DNA of 64,000 nt from Sphingomonas cannabina (GTDB taxonomy: Bacteria; Pseudomonadota; Alphaproteobacteria; Sphingomonadales; Sphingomonadaceae), in contig NZ_CP090059.1 in assembly GCF_021391395.1 (NCBI RefSeq), positions 3,891,001-3,955,000 on the forward strand, written 5' to 3'. The first letter of the stretch is position 1, and the number at the start of each line of letters is the position of its first letter. The notes below the pieces were generated by a model that saw only the letters and a list, made by a program, of their open reading frames with translations, had not been told where the DNA came from and ran no database searches. The position numbers were made by a program, and so were the translations under genes. Of the stretch, positions 42,852 through 52,052 are shown one piece after another.

Positions 42852-45812
42852 ATGCTGCAGATGTCATTCACATCGCCCTCGCACCTGAGACTGGGTGCAT
42901 CCGCGACGGCGCTCGCGCTGATGCTGATGACCTCGCCCGCCATCGCGCAGACCTCGGCTCCGGCGGACCAGACGACCGCCCCCGCGCAGGAGGAGGACAT
43001 CGTCGTCACCGGCTTCCGCGCCTCGCTCAGCACCGCGCTCGCCGAGAAGCGGCAGGAGACCGCCGCGGTCGACAGCATCCTGGCGGAGGACATCGGCAAG
43101 TTCCCCGATTCGAACCTCGCCGAATCGATGCAGCGCATTCCGGGCGTCGCGCTCGCCCGCGGCGACGGCGGCGAGGGTCGCAACATCTCGGTCCGCGGCC
43201 TCGGCGCCCAATTCACTCGCGTGCGGATCAACGGCATGGAGGGCACGTCGCAGACCGGCGGCTCCGATATCTTCGGCGCGGGCAACAGCGGCCGCAGCTT
43301 CGACTTCAACGTGTTCCCGACCGAGATCTTCTCGGCGCTGACCGTGCGCAAGACCCCTTCGGCGGACGTGGAGGAAGGCTCGCTCGGCGCCACCGTCGAC
43401 CTCACCGCGCCCAAGCCGCTCGACACCGGCAAGCCGTTCGTCTTCTCGGCGACCGCGCGCGGCGTGTGGAACGAGCTGTCGAAGAAGGTCGATCCGCGCG
43501 CGTCGATGCTAGTGTCGAAGCAGTTCGGCGACAGCGGCTTCGGCATCCTCGCCTCGGCCGCCTATCAGAAGCGCAACCTCCGCGAGGTCGGCTATTCGGC
43601 GGTCGACCTGCTGCCCGCCAACGTCAACGGCGGCTTCTGCTCGCCGGTCGGCTACACCCCGCAGAACCCGGCCACCAGCGCCGCGAAGGGCACGGACGCG
43701 CTGAACTGCAGCACCGGCAATCCCCGCACGGGCTCGGTCGCGGCCTATCAAGCCATCCAGGATCTGCGCCGGGCGGATGCCCCGAACATACCGGGCAGCG
43801 GCGCCTTCTTCCCGCGCATTCCGCGCTATGTGAATTCCGAGCAGGACCAGGAGCGCATCGGCGGCACGCTGACGCTGCAGTTCAAGCCCGACGACGCCAC
43901 CGACATCTCGCTCGACCTGCTCTATTCGCGCTTCGACGTCACCCGCCGCGACAATTATATCGCCGGCCTGTCCTTCGCGCGCTCGATCTCGAACAACGGC
44001 CAGCCGATGGTGTCGGTGCGCGACGTCGAGTTCGACGAGAACGGTTCGCTCGTCTACGGCCTGTTCGACGGCGTCGACGTCCGCTCCGAGGGGCTGGTCG
44101 ACCATTTCGTGTCGACGTTCAAGCAGGCCAACCTCAACTTCAAGCGCCGCCTCAACGATTCGCTCGAGATCAGCGGCGTCTTCGGCCTCAACCAGTCGGT
44201 GTGGGACGGCAAGAAGCGCCTCCAGACCTTCATGGACGTGATCGACAGCGACAATTTCTCGATCGACTACCGCGGCGGCGGCACGGTGCCGACGATCGGC
44301 TTCGGCTTCGACGTCGCGAACCCCGGTGCCTTCACCTACGCGCCGAGCCTCGCCGACGGCACGGTGCTCGGCGGCTTCAGCTTCCAGGGTCGGCCGCAGA
44401 AGAACACGACCGACAATTTCACCGGCGACGTCAACCTCAAGTGGACGGTGAGCGATGCCTTCACCCTCAGGGTCGGGGGACAGTATCGCGAAAGCAGATT
44501 CCACCTCGTCTCGCTGCGTCCCTACAGCGCAGACCTGACGGTGCGTCCGCTGCCGGCCGGCACCAGCCTCGCCGACATCACCACGCAGATCACCGGGCTC
44601 GACAATCTGTGGGGCCATGGCGCGCCGGCGAGCTGGGCGGCGATCGACGCAGACCGTTGGGCGGAGGCGTTCGACTTCGATAGCGTCCGCTTCTGCGGGT
44701 CCGAATGCGGCGGCGTCGACACCCGCGTGAACGAGGAGATCAAGAGCGCCTACATCATGGGCACCTTCGATCTCGGCGACCGACTGGGCATCGGCCTGCG
44801 CGGCGATATCGGCGTGCGCTACGTCAAGACCGACATGCGCTCGTCAGGCTATATCCAGGTCACGCCGCCCGCCGGCACCACCTCCCCCACCAATCTGATC
44901 GGGCGGTACGCGAGCGCGACAAACAGCTATGACGACTGGCTGCCCTCGGCCAATATCGTCATCGAGCCGACCAGGAACGTGCTGATCCGCCTGTCCGGCG
45001 CCAAGGTGATGGCGCGGCCCGAGCTCGGGCTGCTGGCGCCGACCAGCGGCGTCAATGCGGTCACCCGGACCGGCAGCATCAACAATCCCTATCTGGATCC
45101 GATCCGCGCCAACACCTTCGACGCGGCGCTGGAATGGTATTTCCGGCCCGGCTCGCTGCTGTCGGTCGCCTTCTTCTACAAGGACATCAAGAGCTTCATC
45201 CAGAACATCAACAGCCAGATCGCGTTCAGCGAGCTCGGCCTGCCCAACGCGCTGCTCGAAGGGAGCAACACCGCTCCAACCGAGCTGTTCAACATCTCCC
45301 AACCGTTCAACACGCCGGGCGGCCCGCTGAAGGGCATCGAGGTCAACGCGCAGGTGCCGTTCACCTTCCTTCCGGGCTTCCTCCGCAACTTCGGCGCGTT
45401 GGCCAATTATACCTACGCATCCTCGAAGATCGATTACTGCCTCGCCAGCAGCGGCGGAGCGTGCACCGTCAGCACGCGAGACGATCTGATCGGCCTGTCC
45501 AAGAACACCGCATCGGGCACGCTCTATTACGAGGACAAGAAGTTCAGCATCCGCGGCACGGTGAACTGGCGCGACCGGTTCATCCGCGGCATTCCGGCCT
45601 CGCAGGGCAGCGACATCCAGGGCAACGCGCCGACGCTCTACGTCGACGCTTCCGCCTCCTACAACGTCACCGACAACATCAAGCTGATCGTCGAGGCGCA
45701 GAACCTGACCGACGAGCAGAACCGGCTCTACATCGACAGCACCCGCCAGGACACGCTGTTCGAGACCCGGATCGGACGCACCGTCAGTGCCGGCGTGAAC
45801 GTCCGCTTCTGA
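42852..45812 (+). CDS. TonB-dependent receptor (large, SusC-free sphingomonad type)
   Basis: A 986-residue outer-membrane receptor for active import of oligosaccharides. Seen: a signal peptide (residues about 10-35, ending SPAIAQ); a short N-terminal extension with the TonB-box-like DIVVTGF; a plug domain (SILAEDIGKFPDSNLAESMQ, GRNISVRGLGAQFTRVRING); and a 22-stranded barrel ending in an aromatic residue (GVNVRF). It belongs to the type of very large receptor found beside glycan enzymes in Sphingomonadales and Caulobacterales. The ATG at 42852 has GGAGGAGA upstream; a TTG-like extension to 42807 is not needed. It is followed by a terminator and the GH53 gene. Confidence 0.94.
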   Translation: MLQMSFTSPSHLRLGASATALALMLMTSPAIAQTSAPADQTTAPAQEEDIVVTGFRASLSTALAEKRQETAAVDSILAEDIGKFPDSNLAESMQRIPGVALARGDGGEGRNISVRGLGAQFTRVRINGMEGTSQTGGSDIFGAGNSGRSFDFNVFPTEIFSALTVRKTPSADVEEGSLGATVDLTAPKPLDTGKPFVFSATARGVWNELSKKVDPRASMLVSKQFGDSGFGILASAAYQKRNLREVGYSAVDLLPANVNGGFCSPVGYTPQNPATSAAKGTDALNCSTGNPRTGSVAAYQAIQDLRRADAPNIPGSGAFFPRIPRYVNSEQDQERIGGTLTLQFKPDDATDISLDLLYSRFDVTRRDNYIAGLSFARSISNNGQPMVSVRDVEFDENGSLVYGLFDGVDVRSEGLVDHFVSTFKQANLNFKRRLNDSLEISGVFGLNQSVWDGKKRLQTFMDVIDSDNFSIDYRGGGTVPTIGFGFDVANPGAFTYAPSLADGTVLGGFSFQGRPQKNTTDNFTGDVNLKWTVSDAFTLRVGGQYRESRFHLVSLRPYSADLTVRPLPAGTSLADITTQITGLDNLWGHGAPASWAAIDADRWAEAFDFDSVRFCGSECGGVDTRVNEEIKSAYIMGTFDLGDRLGIGLRGDIGVRYVKTDMRSSGYIQVTPPAGTTSPTNLIGRYASATNSYDDWLPSANIVIEPTRNVLIRLSGAKVMARPELGLLAPTSGVNAVTRTGSINNPYLDPIRANTFDAALEWYFRPGSLLSVAFFYKDIKSFIQNINSQIAFSELGLPNALLEGSNTAPTELFNISQPFNTPGGPLKGIEVNAQVPFTFLPGFLRNFGALANYTYASSKIDYCLASSGGACTVSTRDDLIGLSKNTASGTLYYEDKKFSIRGTVNWRDRFIRGIPASQGSDIQGNAPTLYVDASASYNVTDNIKLIVEAQNLTDEQNRLYIDSTRQDTLFETRIGRTVSAGVNVRF

Positions 45813-45831
45813 TGCACCCTCTCCTCAACTC

Positions 45832-45865
45832 GGCCGCCGATCCGCTGGTATCGGCGGCCATTTTT
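45832..45865 (+). terminator. Rho-independent terminator after the first TonB receptor gene
   Basis: GGCCGCCGAT (45832-45841), loop CCGCTGGT, ATCGGCGGCC (45850-45859), then ATTTTTG: a perfect 10-bp stem followed by a T-run. The GH53 start is only 16 bases further on, so partial read-through is likely. Confidence 0.85.
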
Positions 45866-45881
45866 GTGTCGTGAGGAAAGG

Positions 45882-47114
45882 ATGAGCCGAGGCAAGGCAA
45901 CGCATGTGATCGGCCGGCGCGAGGCCCTGGGTCTGCTCGCACTCTCGGCCCTGTCTTCACCGCTTCATGCCGCGCGGCGGACCGGTGCCAGGCCCGGACC
46001 CTATATGCTCGGCGCCGACATCACCTGGATTGCGGAGGACGAGGCGGCGGGTGCGCGCTACTTCGTCGGCGGGGTCCAGCGCGATCCGATCGCGATCCTC
46101 AAGGATGCGGGCTTCAACTGGATCCGGCTGCGCATGTTCGTCGATCCTGCGCGGGGCTATTCGGCGCGGGCGCCGGACAGGGCATGGGGCGGGCTCGCGC
46201 GCACCGTCGAACTCGGTCGGCGGGTGAAGGCGGCCGACATGGGCCTGGCGCTCAGCTTCCACTTCTCCGACACCTGGGCCGATCCCGAGCACCAGGGCGT
46301 CCCCGCCGCGTGGCGCGGGCTCGACCTCGGCGGACTGGCCGGCGCGGTGGAGGCGCATGTCCGCGACAGCCTTCGCGCGATGCGTGCCGGCGGCGCCCCG
46401 GTCGACATGGCGGTGATCGGCAACGAGATCAGCTTCGGGATGCTCTGGCCGCAGGGCCGGGTGCGGCTGACGACGCCGACCGGCAATCCGGTGACGGACG
46501 CCAATCACCGCAACGCAGGGCAAGTCGGCGGGTTCGATGCACTGGCCCTGCTGCTGCGCGCCGGGATCGCCGGCGCCAGGGCCGCCGAGCCCGCCGTGCT
46601 GATCCAGCTCCACAATCATCTCGGCCGCCACTGGCCGATCGTGCGCGAGTGGACCGATGCGCTCGTCGCCCGCAACGTCGACTTCGACGTGATCGGCCTC
46701 TCCTGCTACCAGCAGCTGGCGCAGGGCGACTGGGAGCGGACCTTCCGCAATTTCATCCGGCGCTATCCCGAGAAGGGCCTGCTCGTCGCCGAATATTCGA
46801 GCCGCAAGCGCTATATCAACGACCTGGTCCACGCGCTGCCGGGCAAGCGCGGCTGGGGGACGTTCATCTGGGAGCCGACCCGGCACCAGGAGGCGGTGTT
46901 CGATCTCGACGGCCGCAATGCCGGCGGCGGGCCCAAGCCCGATCTCCTCTCGCAGGGACTGAACGGCGCCGAAGCGCCCGGAGGGCTCGCCCGCGCTGCC
47001 GCACCGCCGGCCCCTCCCCCTCCTCCTCCGCGCCTCGGCCGCGGCGGCGATTATCGGGCGAATGCATGGCTCGACGAATATCGCCGCATGGCGAAAGACT
47101 ATGGCCTGCGATAG
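45882..47114 (+). CDS. Glycoside hydrolase family 53 endo-beta-1,4-galactanase, exported by Tat
   Basis: A 410-residue endo-galactanase for type I galactan side chains. Seen: a Tat-like signal (GRREALGLLALSALSSPLHA); YMLGADITWIAEDEA, the GH53 opening; FHFSDTWADPEHQ; the acid/base E182 in VIGNEISFGML; and the nucleophile E304 in LLVAEYSS. A proline run (PPAPPPPPPRLG) lies near the C-terminus and is odd for this family. The ATG at 45882 follows GAGGAAAGG. It lies just after the receptor gene's terminator and probably relies on read-through or on its own promoter. Confidence 0.9.
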   Translation: MSRGKATHVIGRREALGLLALSALSSPLHAARRTGARPGPYMLGADITWIAEDEAAGARYFVGGVQRDPIAILKDAGFNWIRLRMFVDPARGYSARAPDRAWGGLARTVELGRRVKAADMGLALSFHFSDTWADPEHQGVPAAWRGLDLGGLAGAVEAHVRDSLRAMRAGGAPVDMAVIGNEISFGMLWPQGRVRLTTPTGNPVTDANHRNAGQVGGFDALALLLRAGIAGARAAEPAVLIQLHNHLGRHWPIVREWTDALVARNVDFDVIGLSCYQQLAQGDWERTFRNFIRRYPEKGLLVAEYSSRKRYINDLVHALPGKRGWGTFIWEPTRHQEAVFDLDGRNAGGGPKPDLLSQGLNGAEAPGGLARAAAPPAPPPPPPRLGRGGDYRANAWLDEYRRMAKDYGLR

Positions 47115-47153
47115 GAGCAGCGGCATGAAGGGTTCGGGCTTTTCCTTATGCTC

Positions 47154-50100
47154 CTAATTCCGAGGCGACACCGGGCCGTGGAATTCGGCCTCGACGATGC
47201 CGAGCCGCCAGCCTGGGGCCACCGCGTCGGCGCCGGTATCCCCCGCGGCGCGGGCTGAATTGAGCTCCACGATCTTGCCGAATCCGTCGCGATCGGCGGT
47301 CGGTCCCGTCTGCGTGATGCGCAGCACGCGCCCGGTGGCCGCGGGAAAGGCCTGGACCGCGTAGCCCAGCGTACGCTCGGTCTCGCCGGACCAGACCCGG
47401 CGTCCGTCCAGGCTGATCTCCAGCGGATATCCGCGCGAGCGCCAGCCGACCAGCTTGAGTTCGACCTCGCTCAAGGTCACCGGCGTGTCGAAGCGATATT
47501 CGATCCAGGCCGCGTCCGGCCGGCCATCGCTCGCCCAGCGCGACAGCTCGTTGTCGTCGACCGTTTTTGCCGCATCCTGCTGGTTCGAGCCGGCGACGAC
47601 TTCCGCAGGTGTGAAGGTGGTGCGGGTGACGCGATAGGACGGGCCGTCCGGCGTCGGGCCGCGGGTGAGTTGGCTCGGCTGATAATTCTCTGCGAGGTCG
47701 GTCGACAGCCCCCCGGTCATCGGCGCCGGCAGCCTGGTCGGGATCGTCAGCGTCGCACTCTTGAGCCCTGCCGCCGTCGCCGTCAGCCGCACCGTTCCCG
47801 GACGGGTGCCGGCCCGCAGCAGGATGCGATTGACGCCCGCCTCGACCGGAAGGTCGCGCGAGAGGATATAGTTGTCCTCGCCGCGCGCGGTGCCCGAATA
47901 ATGGGTGACGCCGTCCTTCTGCGGCGCCTGGGCCGTGACCGGTGCGGACGCCTCGGCCGCGACCGGGCGCGGCCTGCCCGACGAATCGCCCTGGGCGATG
48001 CCGCCGCGCCATTCAGCGGGCCCTTCCAGCGTGAAATGGACCTTGTCGTTGGCGATCGGCACGCGCCGGCCCTTCGCATCCACTACCTCGACGTCGACCA
48101 GCGCGATATCGGCGCCGTCCATCACGAAGCCGCGCGGTGAAAGATGCGGCTTGAGGCGCAGCGCCGCCGGTGCGCCGGTGGTCTCGACCTGGTGCTCGGA
48201 GCGGCGGCCGTCGGCGTCCGTCGCGACCGCGCGCAGGATGCCCGGCTGCCAATGGACGTTCGGCCAGGTGAACAGAAAGCCGCTGCTGCGCCGCCCCTTG
48301 CCGAGCGAGCGGCCGTTCAGGAACAGCTCCACGCTCTCGCCATTGGAGACGACGGTCTCGTCCTTCACCGTGCCAGGGGCGTAGTTCCAGTGCCCGACGA
48401 TATGGGTCGCCGGCGTCTCGGGATCGACCCAGCCGTTCCACATCACCTGGTGCGCCGAGAAACCTTCCTTGGGGAGCCGCACCGCGTCGACCTCGCCCGA
48501 GCGACGATAGTTGTTGTCGCCGCGGTAATGGGTGTTGCTGTCGGAGAAGATGATGTTGACCCCGCCTGCGCTCACCCGCCGGCCGGTGCCGGGACGCACG
48601 CGATAATAGTCCCACCAGCGCTGCACGTCCTCCGCGGCGTGGCTGTCCTGGTTGCGGTTGTAGTCGGGCGAATTCTTGTGGAACGGCGGCGTGAGCTCGT
48701 CCTGATAGAGCCGCGCGCCCTCGTCGCGGCTGTATTCCATCGCCCAGACCGGCTTGGCCGCGCTCTTGTTGATGTAGAGCATCTCGCCGCCATATTCGGC
48801 GATACGGCTGTCCAGCATCTCGCGCGAGCCGATCGCGCGGCCGCCGTGCGGATCGTAGCGGTCGCGGATCGCCTTCAGCTCCGCCATATGGGCTTCGCTG
48901 ATGTTCTCGTTGCCGCCTTCGTAGAACAGGATCGACGGGTTGTTGCGGTTGTAGATGATCGCGTCGGTCATCAACTCCTTGCGCTGCTCCCAGCGGCGGC
49001 CGCTGGTATCGCTCTCTGCATCCCCGGCCGGCATCGCCTGGATCAGCCCGACGCGGTCGGCGGATTCGATGTCCTGCTTCGACGGCGTGATATGCATCCA
49101 GCGCACCAGGTTGCCGCCGCTCTCGACCATCAGCCCGTTGGAAAAGTCGCTGAGCCACGGTGGCACCGACACGCCGACCGCCGGCCATTCGTTGGAGGTG
49201 CGCTGGGCGTAGCCGTGCATCTGGATCACGCGGCCGTTGAGCGTGACCATGCCGTCCGCAAAGCGCGTCTGGCGGAAACCCGTGCGGGTATCGACCGCAT
49301 CGATGATCCGGCCGCCTTCGACCAGGCTCGTCGTCACCGTGTAGAGATAGCCATAGCCCCAGCTCCAGAAATTGAGGCCCGACAGGCGGCCGGCGGTGGC
49401 CAGCGTGCGGGTCTCCCCCGGGGCGATCGTCGCGGTGCCGCCGTCGAAGCGGCCGACCATCTTGCCGCCTAGGTCGCGGACCTCGACGCGATAGGCGATG
49501 CTTCGGGGCTCGGGCCCGTCGTTACGGACCTCGCTCTCTGCATGGATCGTCGCCGCATGCTTCGGCAGGTCGAAGTCGTCCGCCCAGACATATTGGCCGG
49601 TGGTGCCGAGGCCGGCGTGGAGCGGCAGCGTCTGGTAGAGCGATCCGGTGAGATGGAGGCGGACGTTCTTGGTGATGCCGCCGTAGTTCACGTTGAAATT
49701 GTCGTTGTTCCATTGGAAGCCGCTGCCGGTCGCGCGCTCCTTGTATTTCCAGTCGTTGTCGACGCGGACGGCGATGACGTTCTCGCCGGGCACCAGCGCC
49801 GCAGTGACGTCCGCGCCGAACGCCATCGCACCATTCTCCGACAACGCGACCGAGCGGCCGTTGACCCAGACCTCGGCCGCCTGACGGACGCCCTCGAACT
49901 CGAGGAAAGCCTTGCCGGCCGGCCCTCCCTCGGGAAGCGTGAAGCGCTTGCGGTACCAGATGATGCCGGTCGACAGGTCCTTGATGTCGCGGGCGAAGGC
50001 TTCCTTCTCGTTGAAGGCATTGGGCAGCGTGACCGCGCTCCAGCCGCTGTCGTCGAAGTCCGCCTGCTGCGCGCCCGGTTGATCGCCCGTCACGCTCCGC

Positions 50101-50231
50101 CAATCGGGATTGAGGTTATAGGTCCGCCGATCCGACCGTATGACGGTGGAGGCGTCATGGGCGGTTGCCGGCGCGGAGACGACGACCAGCGCCAACGCGG
50201 CTGCGACTCCGAACGCACTCATCCTGCCCAT
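47154..50231 (-). CDS. Glycoside hydrolase family 2 beta-galactosidase with C-terminal carbohydrate-binding module
   Basis: A 1025-residue exported GH2 enzyme. Seen: a signal peptide (to about residue 24); the sugar-binding and immunoglobulin-like domains of GH2; a TIM barrel with the acid/base E442 in FYEGGNENIS and the nucleophile E499 in WAMEYS; a DUF4982-like segment (about 600-700); and a C-terminal F5/8C or CBM32-like module (about 880-1020). In this locus it should release galactose from pectic side chains. It starts at the ATG at 50231 (GGAGGGTGTC) and faces the GH51 gene across a 157-base divergent promoter region. Confidence 0.88.
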   Translation of the reverse strand: MGRMSAFGVAAALALVVVSAPATAHDASTVIRSDRRTYNLNPDWRSVTGDQPGAQQADFDDSGWSAVTLPNAFNEKEAFARDIKDLSTGIIWYRKRFTLPEGGPAGKAFLEFEGVRQAAEVWVNGRSVALSENGAMAFGADVTAALVPGENVIAVRVDNDWKYKERATGSGFQWNNDNFNVNYGGITKNVRLHLTGSLYQTLPLHAGLGTTGQYVWADDFDLPKHAATIHAESEVRNDGPEPRSIAYRVEVRDLGGKMVGRFDGGTATIAPGETRTLATAGRLSGLNFWSWGYGYLYTVTTSLVEGGRIIDAVDTRTGFRQTRFADGMVTLNGRVIQMHGYAQRTSNEWPAVGVSVPPWLSDFSNGLMVESGGNLVRWMHITPSKQDIESADRVGLIQAMPAGDAESDTSGRRWEQRKELMTDAIIYNRNNPSILFYEGGNENISEAHMAELKAIRDRYDPHGGRAIGSREMLDSRIAEYGGEMLYINKSAAKPVWAMEYSRDEGARLYQDELTPPFHKNSPDYNRNQDSHAAEDVQRWWDYYRVRPGTGRRVSAGGVNIIFSDSNTHYRGDNNYRRSGEVDAVRLPKEGFSAHQVMWNGWVDPETPATHIVGHWNYAPGTVKDETVVSNGESVELFLNGRSLGKGRRSSGFLFTWPNVHWQPGILRAVATDADGRRSEHQVETTGAPAALRLKPHLSPRGFVMDGADIALVDVEVVDAKGRRVPIANDKVHFTLEGPAEWRGGIAQGDSSGRPRPVAAEASAPVTAQAPQKDGVTHYSGTARGEDNYILSRDLPVEAGVNRILLRAGTRPGTVRLTATAAGLKSATLTIPTRLPAPMTGGLSTDLAENYQPSQLTRGPTPDGPSYRVTRTTFTPAEVVAGSNQQDAAKTVDDNELSRWASDGRPDAAWIEYRFDTPVTLSEVELKLVGWRSRGYPLEISLDGRRVWSGETERTLGYAVQAFPAATGRVLRITQTGPTADRDGFGKIVELNSARAAGDTGADAVAPGWRLGIVEAEFHGPVSPRN

Positions 50232-50288
50232 GACACCCTCCCCAAAGGTCGCGCTTGTGCGCCGCGCCGGACCAATTAACGCTTGCGA

Positions 50289-50309
50289 CGCTATGCAACT
50301 AAGTCATAC
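50289..50309. promoter_or_regulatory. Shared promoter/operator region of the GH2 and GH51 genes
   Basis: An AT-rich patch of the 157-base gap with CTATGCAACTAAGTCATACA (50291-50310). TAAGTCATA (50300-50308) is the complement of the TATGACTTA seen before the first TonB receptor. A GTACGATCGAC hairpin lies further down the GH51 leader. The -10/-35 elements are not obvious. Confidence 0.45.
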
Positions 50310-50388
50310 ATAGTGAGACGTAATAACAAAAAATGAGACCTGTCGAGGTAGTACGATCGACAGGGCAGATGCAAGAGAGAGGGGGAAG

Positions 50389-51981
50389 ATGGACCGTCGT
50401 TCCTGTTTCCAGATTCGTTCGAGGAAGGCTGCGCGCACCCTGCTGATCGCCGCCGCGCTCGCCACGACCGCAACCATTTCTTGGTCCACGGCTTCCGCCC
50501 AAGAGGCGCCTGCCGTCACCGCGACGATCCGGGCCGACGCACCGGGACCGAAAATCGACCGCCGCATCTTCAGCCAGTTCGCCGAGCATCTGGGGACCGG
50601 CATCTACGGCGGGATCTGGGTGGGCCCGGACTCGAAAATCCCGAACACCCGCGGCTATCGCAACGATGTAGTTGCGGCGCTGAAGGCGCTGCATGTGCCC
50701 GTCGTGCGCTGGCCCGGCGGCTGCTTCGCCGACGAATATCACTGGCGCGAAGGGATTGGTCCCCGCGCCAAGCGCCCGGTCAAGGTCAACACCCACTGGG
50801 GCGGCGTCACCGAACCCAACAGCTTCGGCACGCACGAGTTCATGGATTTCGCCGAGCTGATCGGCGCCGAAGCCTATGTGTCGGGCAACGTCGGCAACGG
50901 CAGCCCGCAGGAGATGGCCGAGTGGGTCGAGTATATGACCGCGCCGGCCGGAAGCCTCGCCGAGGAACGCGCGCGGAACGGCCGCAAGGAGCCGTGGAAG
51001 CTGCCGATGTTCGGCATCGGCAACGAGCTGTGGGGCTGCGGTGGCAACATGCGCCCGGAATATGCCGCCGATCTCACCCGCCGCTACGGCACCTTCATCA
51101 AGGTGCCGCAGGGGACCAAGACGCTCAAGATCGCGAGCGGCGCCAACTCGGTCGACTATAACTGGACCGAAGTGATGATGCGCGAGGCCGGCAAGAGCTT
51201 CGACGGCATCGGCGTCCATTATTACACCGTGCCCGGCAACTGGAAGCAGAAGGGCTCCGCCACCCAGTTCGACGAGGAGGCATACGCTCGCACCATCTCG
51301 AAGACGCTCCAGATGGAGGAGCTGGTCGCCAAGCACTCGGCGATCATGGACAAATATGATCCGCAGAAGCGCGTGAACCTGGCGGTCGACGAATGGGGCA
51401 CCTGGTACGACGTCGAGCCGGGCACCAATCCCGGCTTCCTCTTCCAGCAGAACACGATGCGCGATGCGATCGTCGCGGCGCTCAACATCAATATCTTCAC
51501 CCGCCATGCCGACCGCGTGCGCATGGCCAACATCGCGCAGATGGTGAACGTCCTTCAGGCGATGATCCTGACCGACGGGCCGAAGATGGTGCTGACGCCC
51601 ACCTATCACGTCTTCGAGATGTACCGCCCCTTCCAGGACGCGACCTTCCTGCCGGTCGAGCTCAAGTCGCCCTGGTACAACAAGGAGCAGTGGGTGGCGC
51701 CCTCGGTCAGCGCAACCGCCGCGCGCGGGGCCGACGGCCTGGTCCATGTCGCGCTGGTCAACGTCGACCCCAACCGTCCGGCGACCGTCAGCGCGGCCCT
51801 GACCGGCGTGACGGCGGGGGCGGTCGAGGGGCGCGTGCTCACCGGCGCGATCCAGGCGCACAACAGCTTCGACGCGCCCGAGACGGTCAAGCCGGCCCCC
51901 TTCACCGCCTCGAACATCGCGAACGGCACGCTGACCGCGACGCTGCCGCCAGCTTCGGTCGTCGTGCTGACGCTTCGTTAA
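50389..51981 (+). CDS. Glycoside hydrolase family 51 alpha-L-arabinofuranosidase, exported
   Basis: A 530-residue arabinofuranosidase that would remove arabinose from arabinan or arabinogalactan side chains. Seen: a long signal peptide (to about residue 38, ending ASAQ); FAEHLGTGIYGG; VVRWPGGCFADEYHW; the acid/base E213 in GIGNELWGCG; the nucleophile E335 in AVDEWGTWY; and a C-terminal beta-sandwich. Length is standard. The ATG at 50389 has GAGGGGGAAG upstream. It is the first gene of a rightward operon GH51-PL11-CE12. Confidence 0.94.
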   Translation: MDRRSCFQIRSRKAARTLLIAAALATTATISWSTASAQEAPAVTATIRADAPGPKIDRRIFSQFAEHLGTGIYGGIWVGPDSKIPNTRGYRNDVVAALKALHVPVVRWPGGCFADEYHWREGIGPRAKRPVKVNTHWGGVTEPNSFGTHEFMDFAELIGAEAYVSGNVGNGSPQEMAEWVEYMTAPAGSLAEERARNGRKEPWKLPMFGIGNELWGCGGNMRPEYAADLTRRYGTFIKVPQGTKTLKIASGANSVDYNWTEVMMREAGKSFDGIGVHYYTVPGNWKQKGSATQFDEEAYARTISKTLQMEELVAKHSAIMDKYDPQKRVNLAVDEWGTWYDVEPGTNPGFLFQQNTMRDAIVAALNINIFTRHADRVRMANIAQMVNVLQAMILTDGPKMVLTPTYHVFEMYRPFQDATFLPVELKSPWYNKEQWVAPSVSATAARGADGLVHVALVNVDPNRPATVSAALTGVTAGAVEGRVLTGAIQAHNSFDAPETVKPAPFTASNIANGTLTATLPPASVVVLTLR

Positions 51982-52052
51982 AGGGGGCGGCGGGCCGCGA
52001 TCCCGAGAGGGAGCGCGGCCCGCTTCGCAGCTCCCGCGCCTGGAGGACATCT

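Noticed and set aside
43509..44618. 369-codon minus-strand ORF inside the first TonB receptor gene
   Set aside because: Shadow frame rich in Arg, Ala, Glu and His with no motif.
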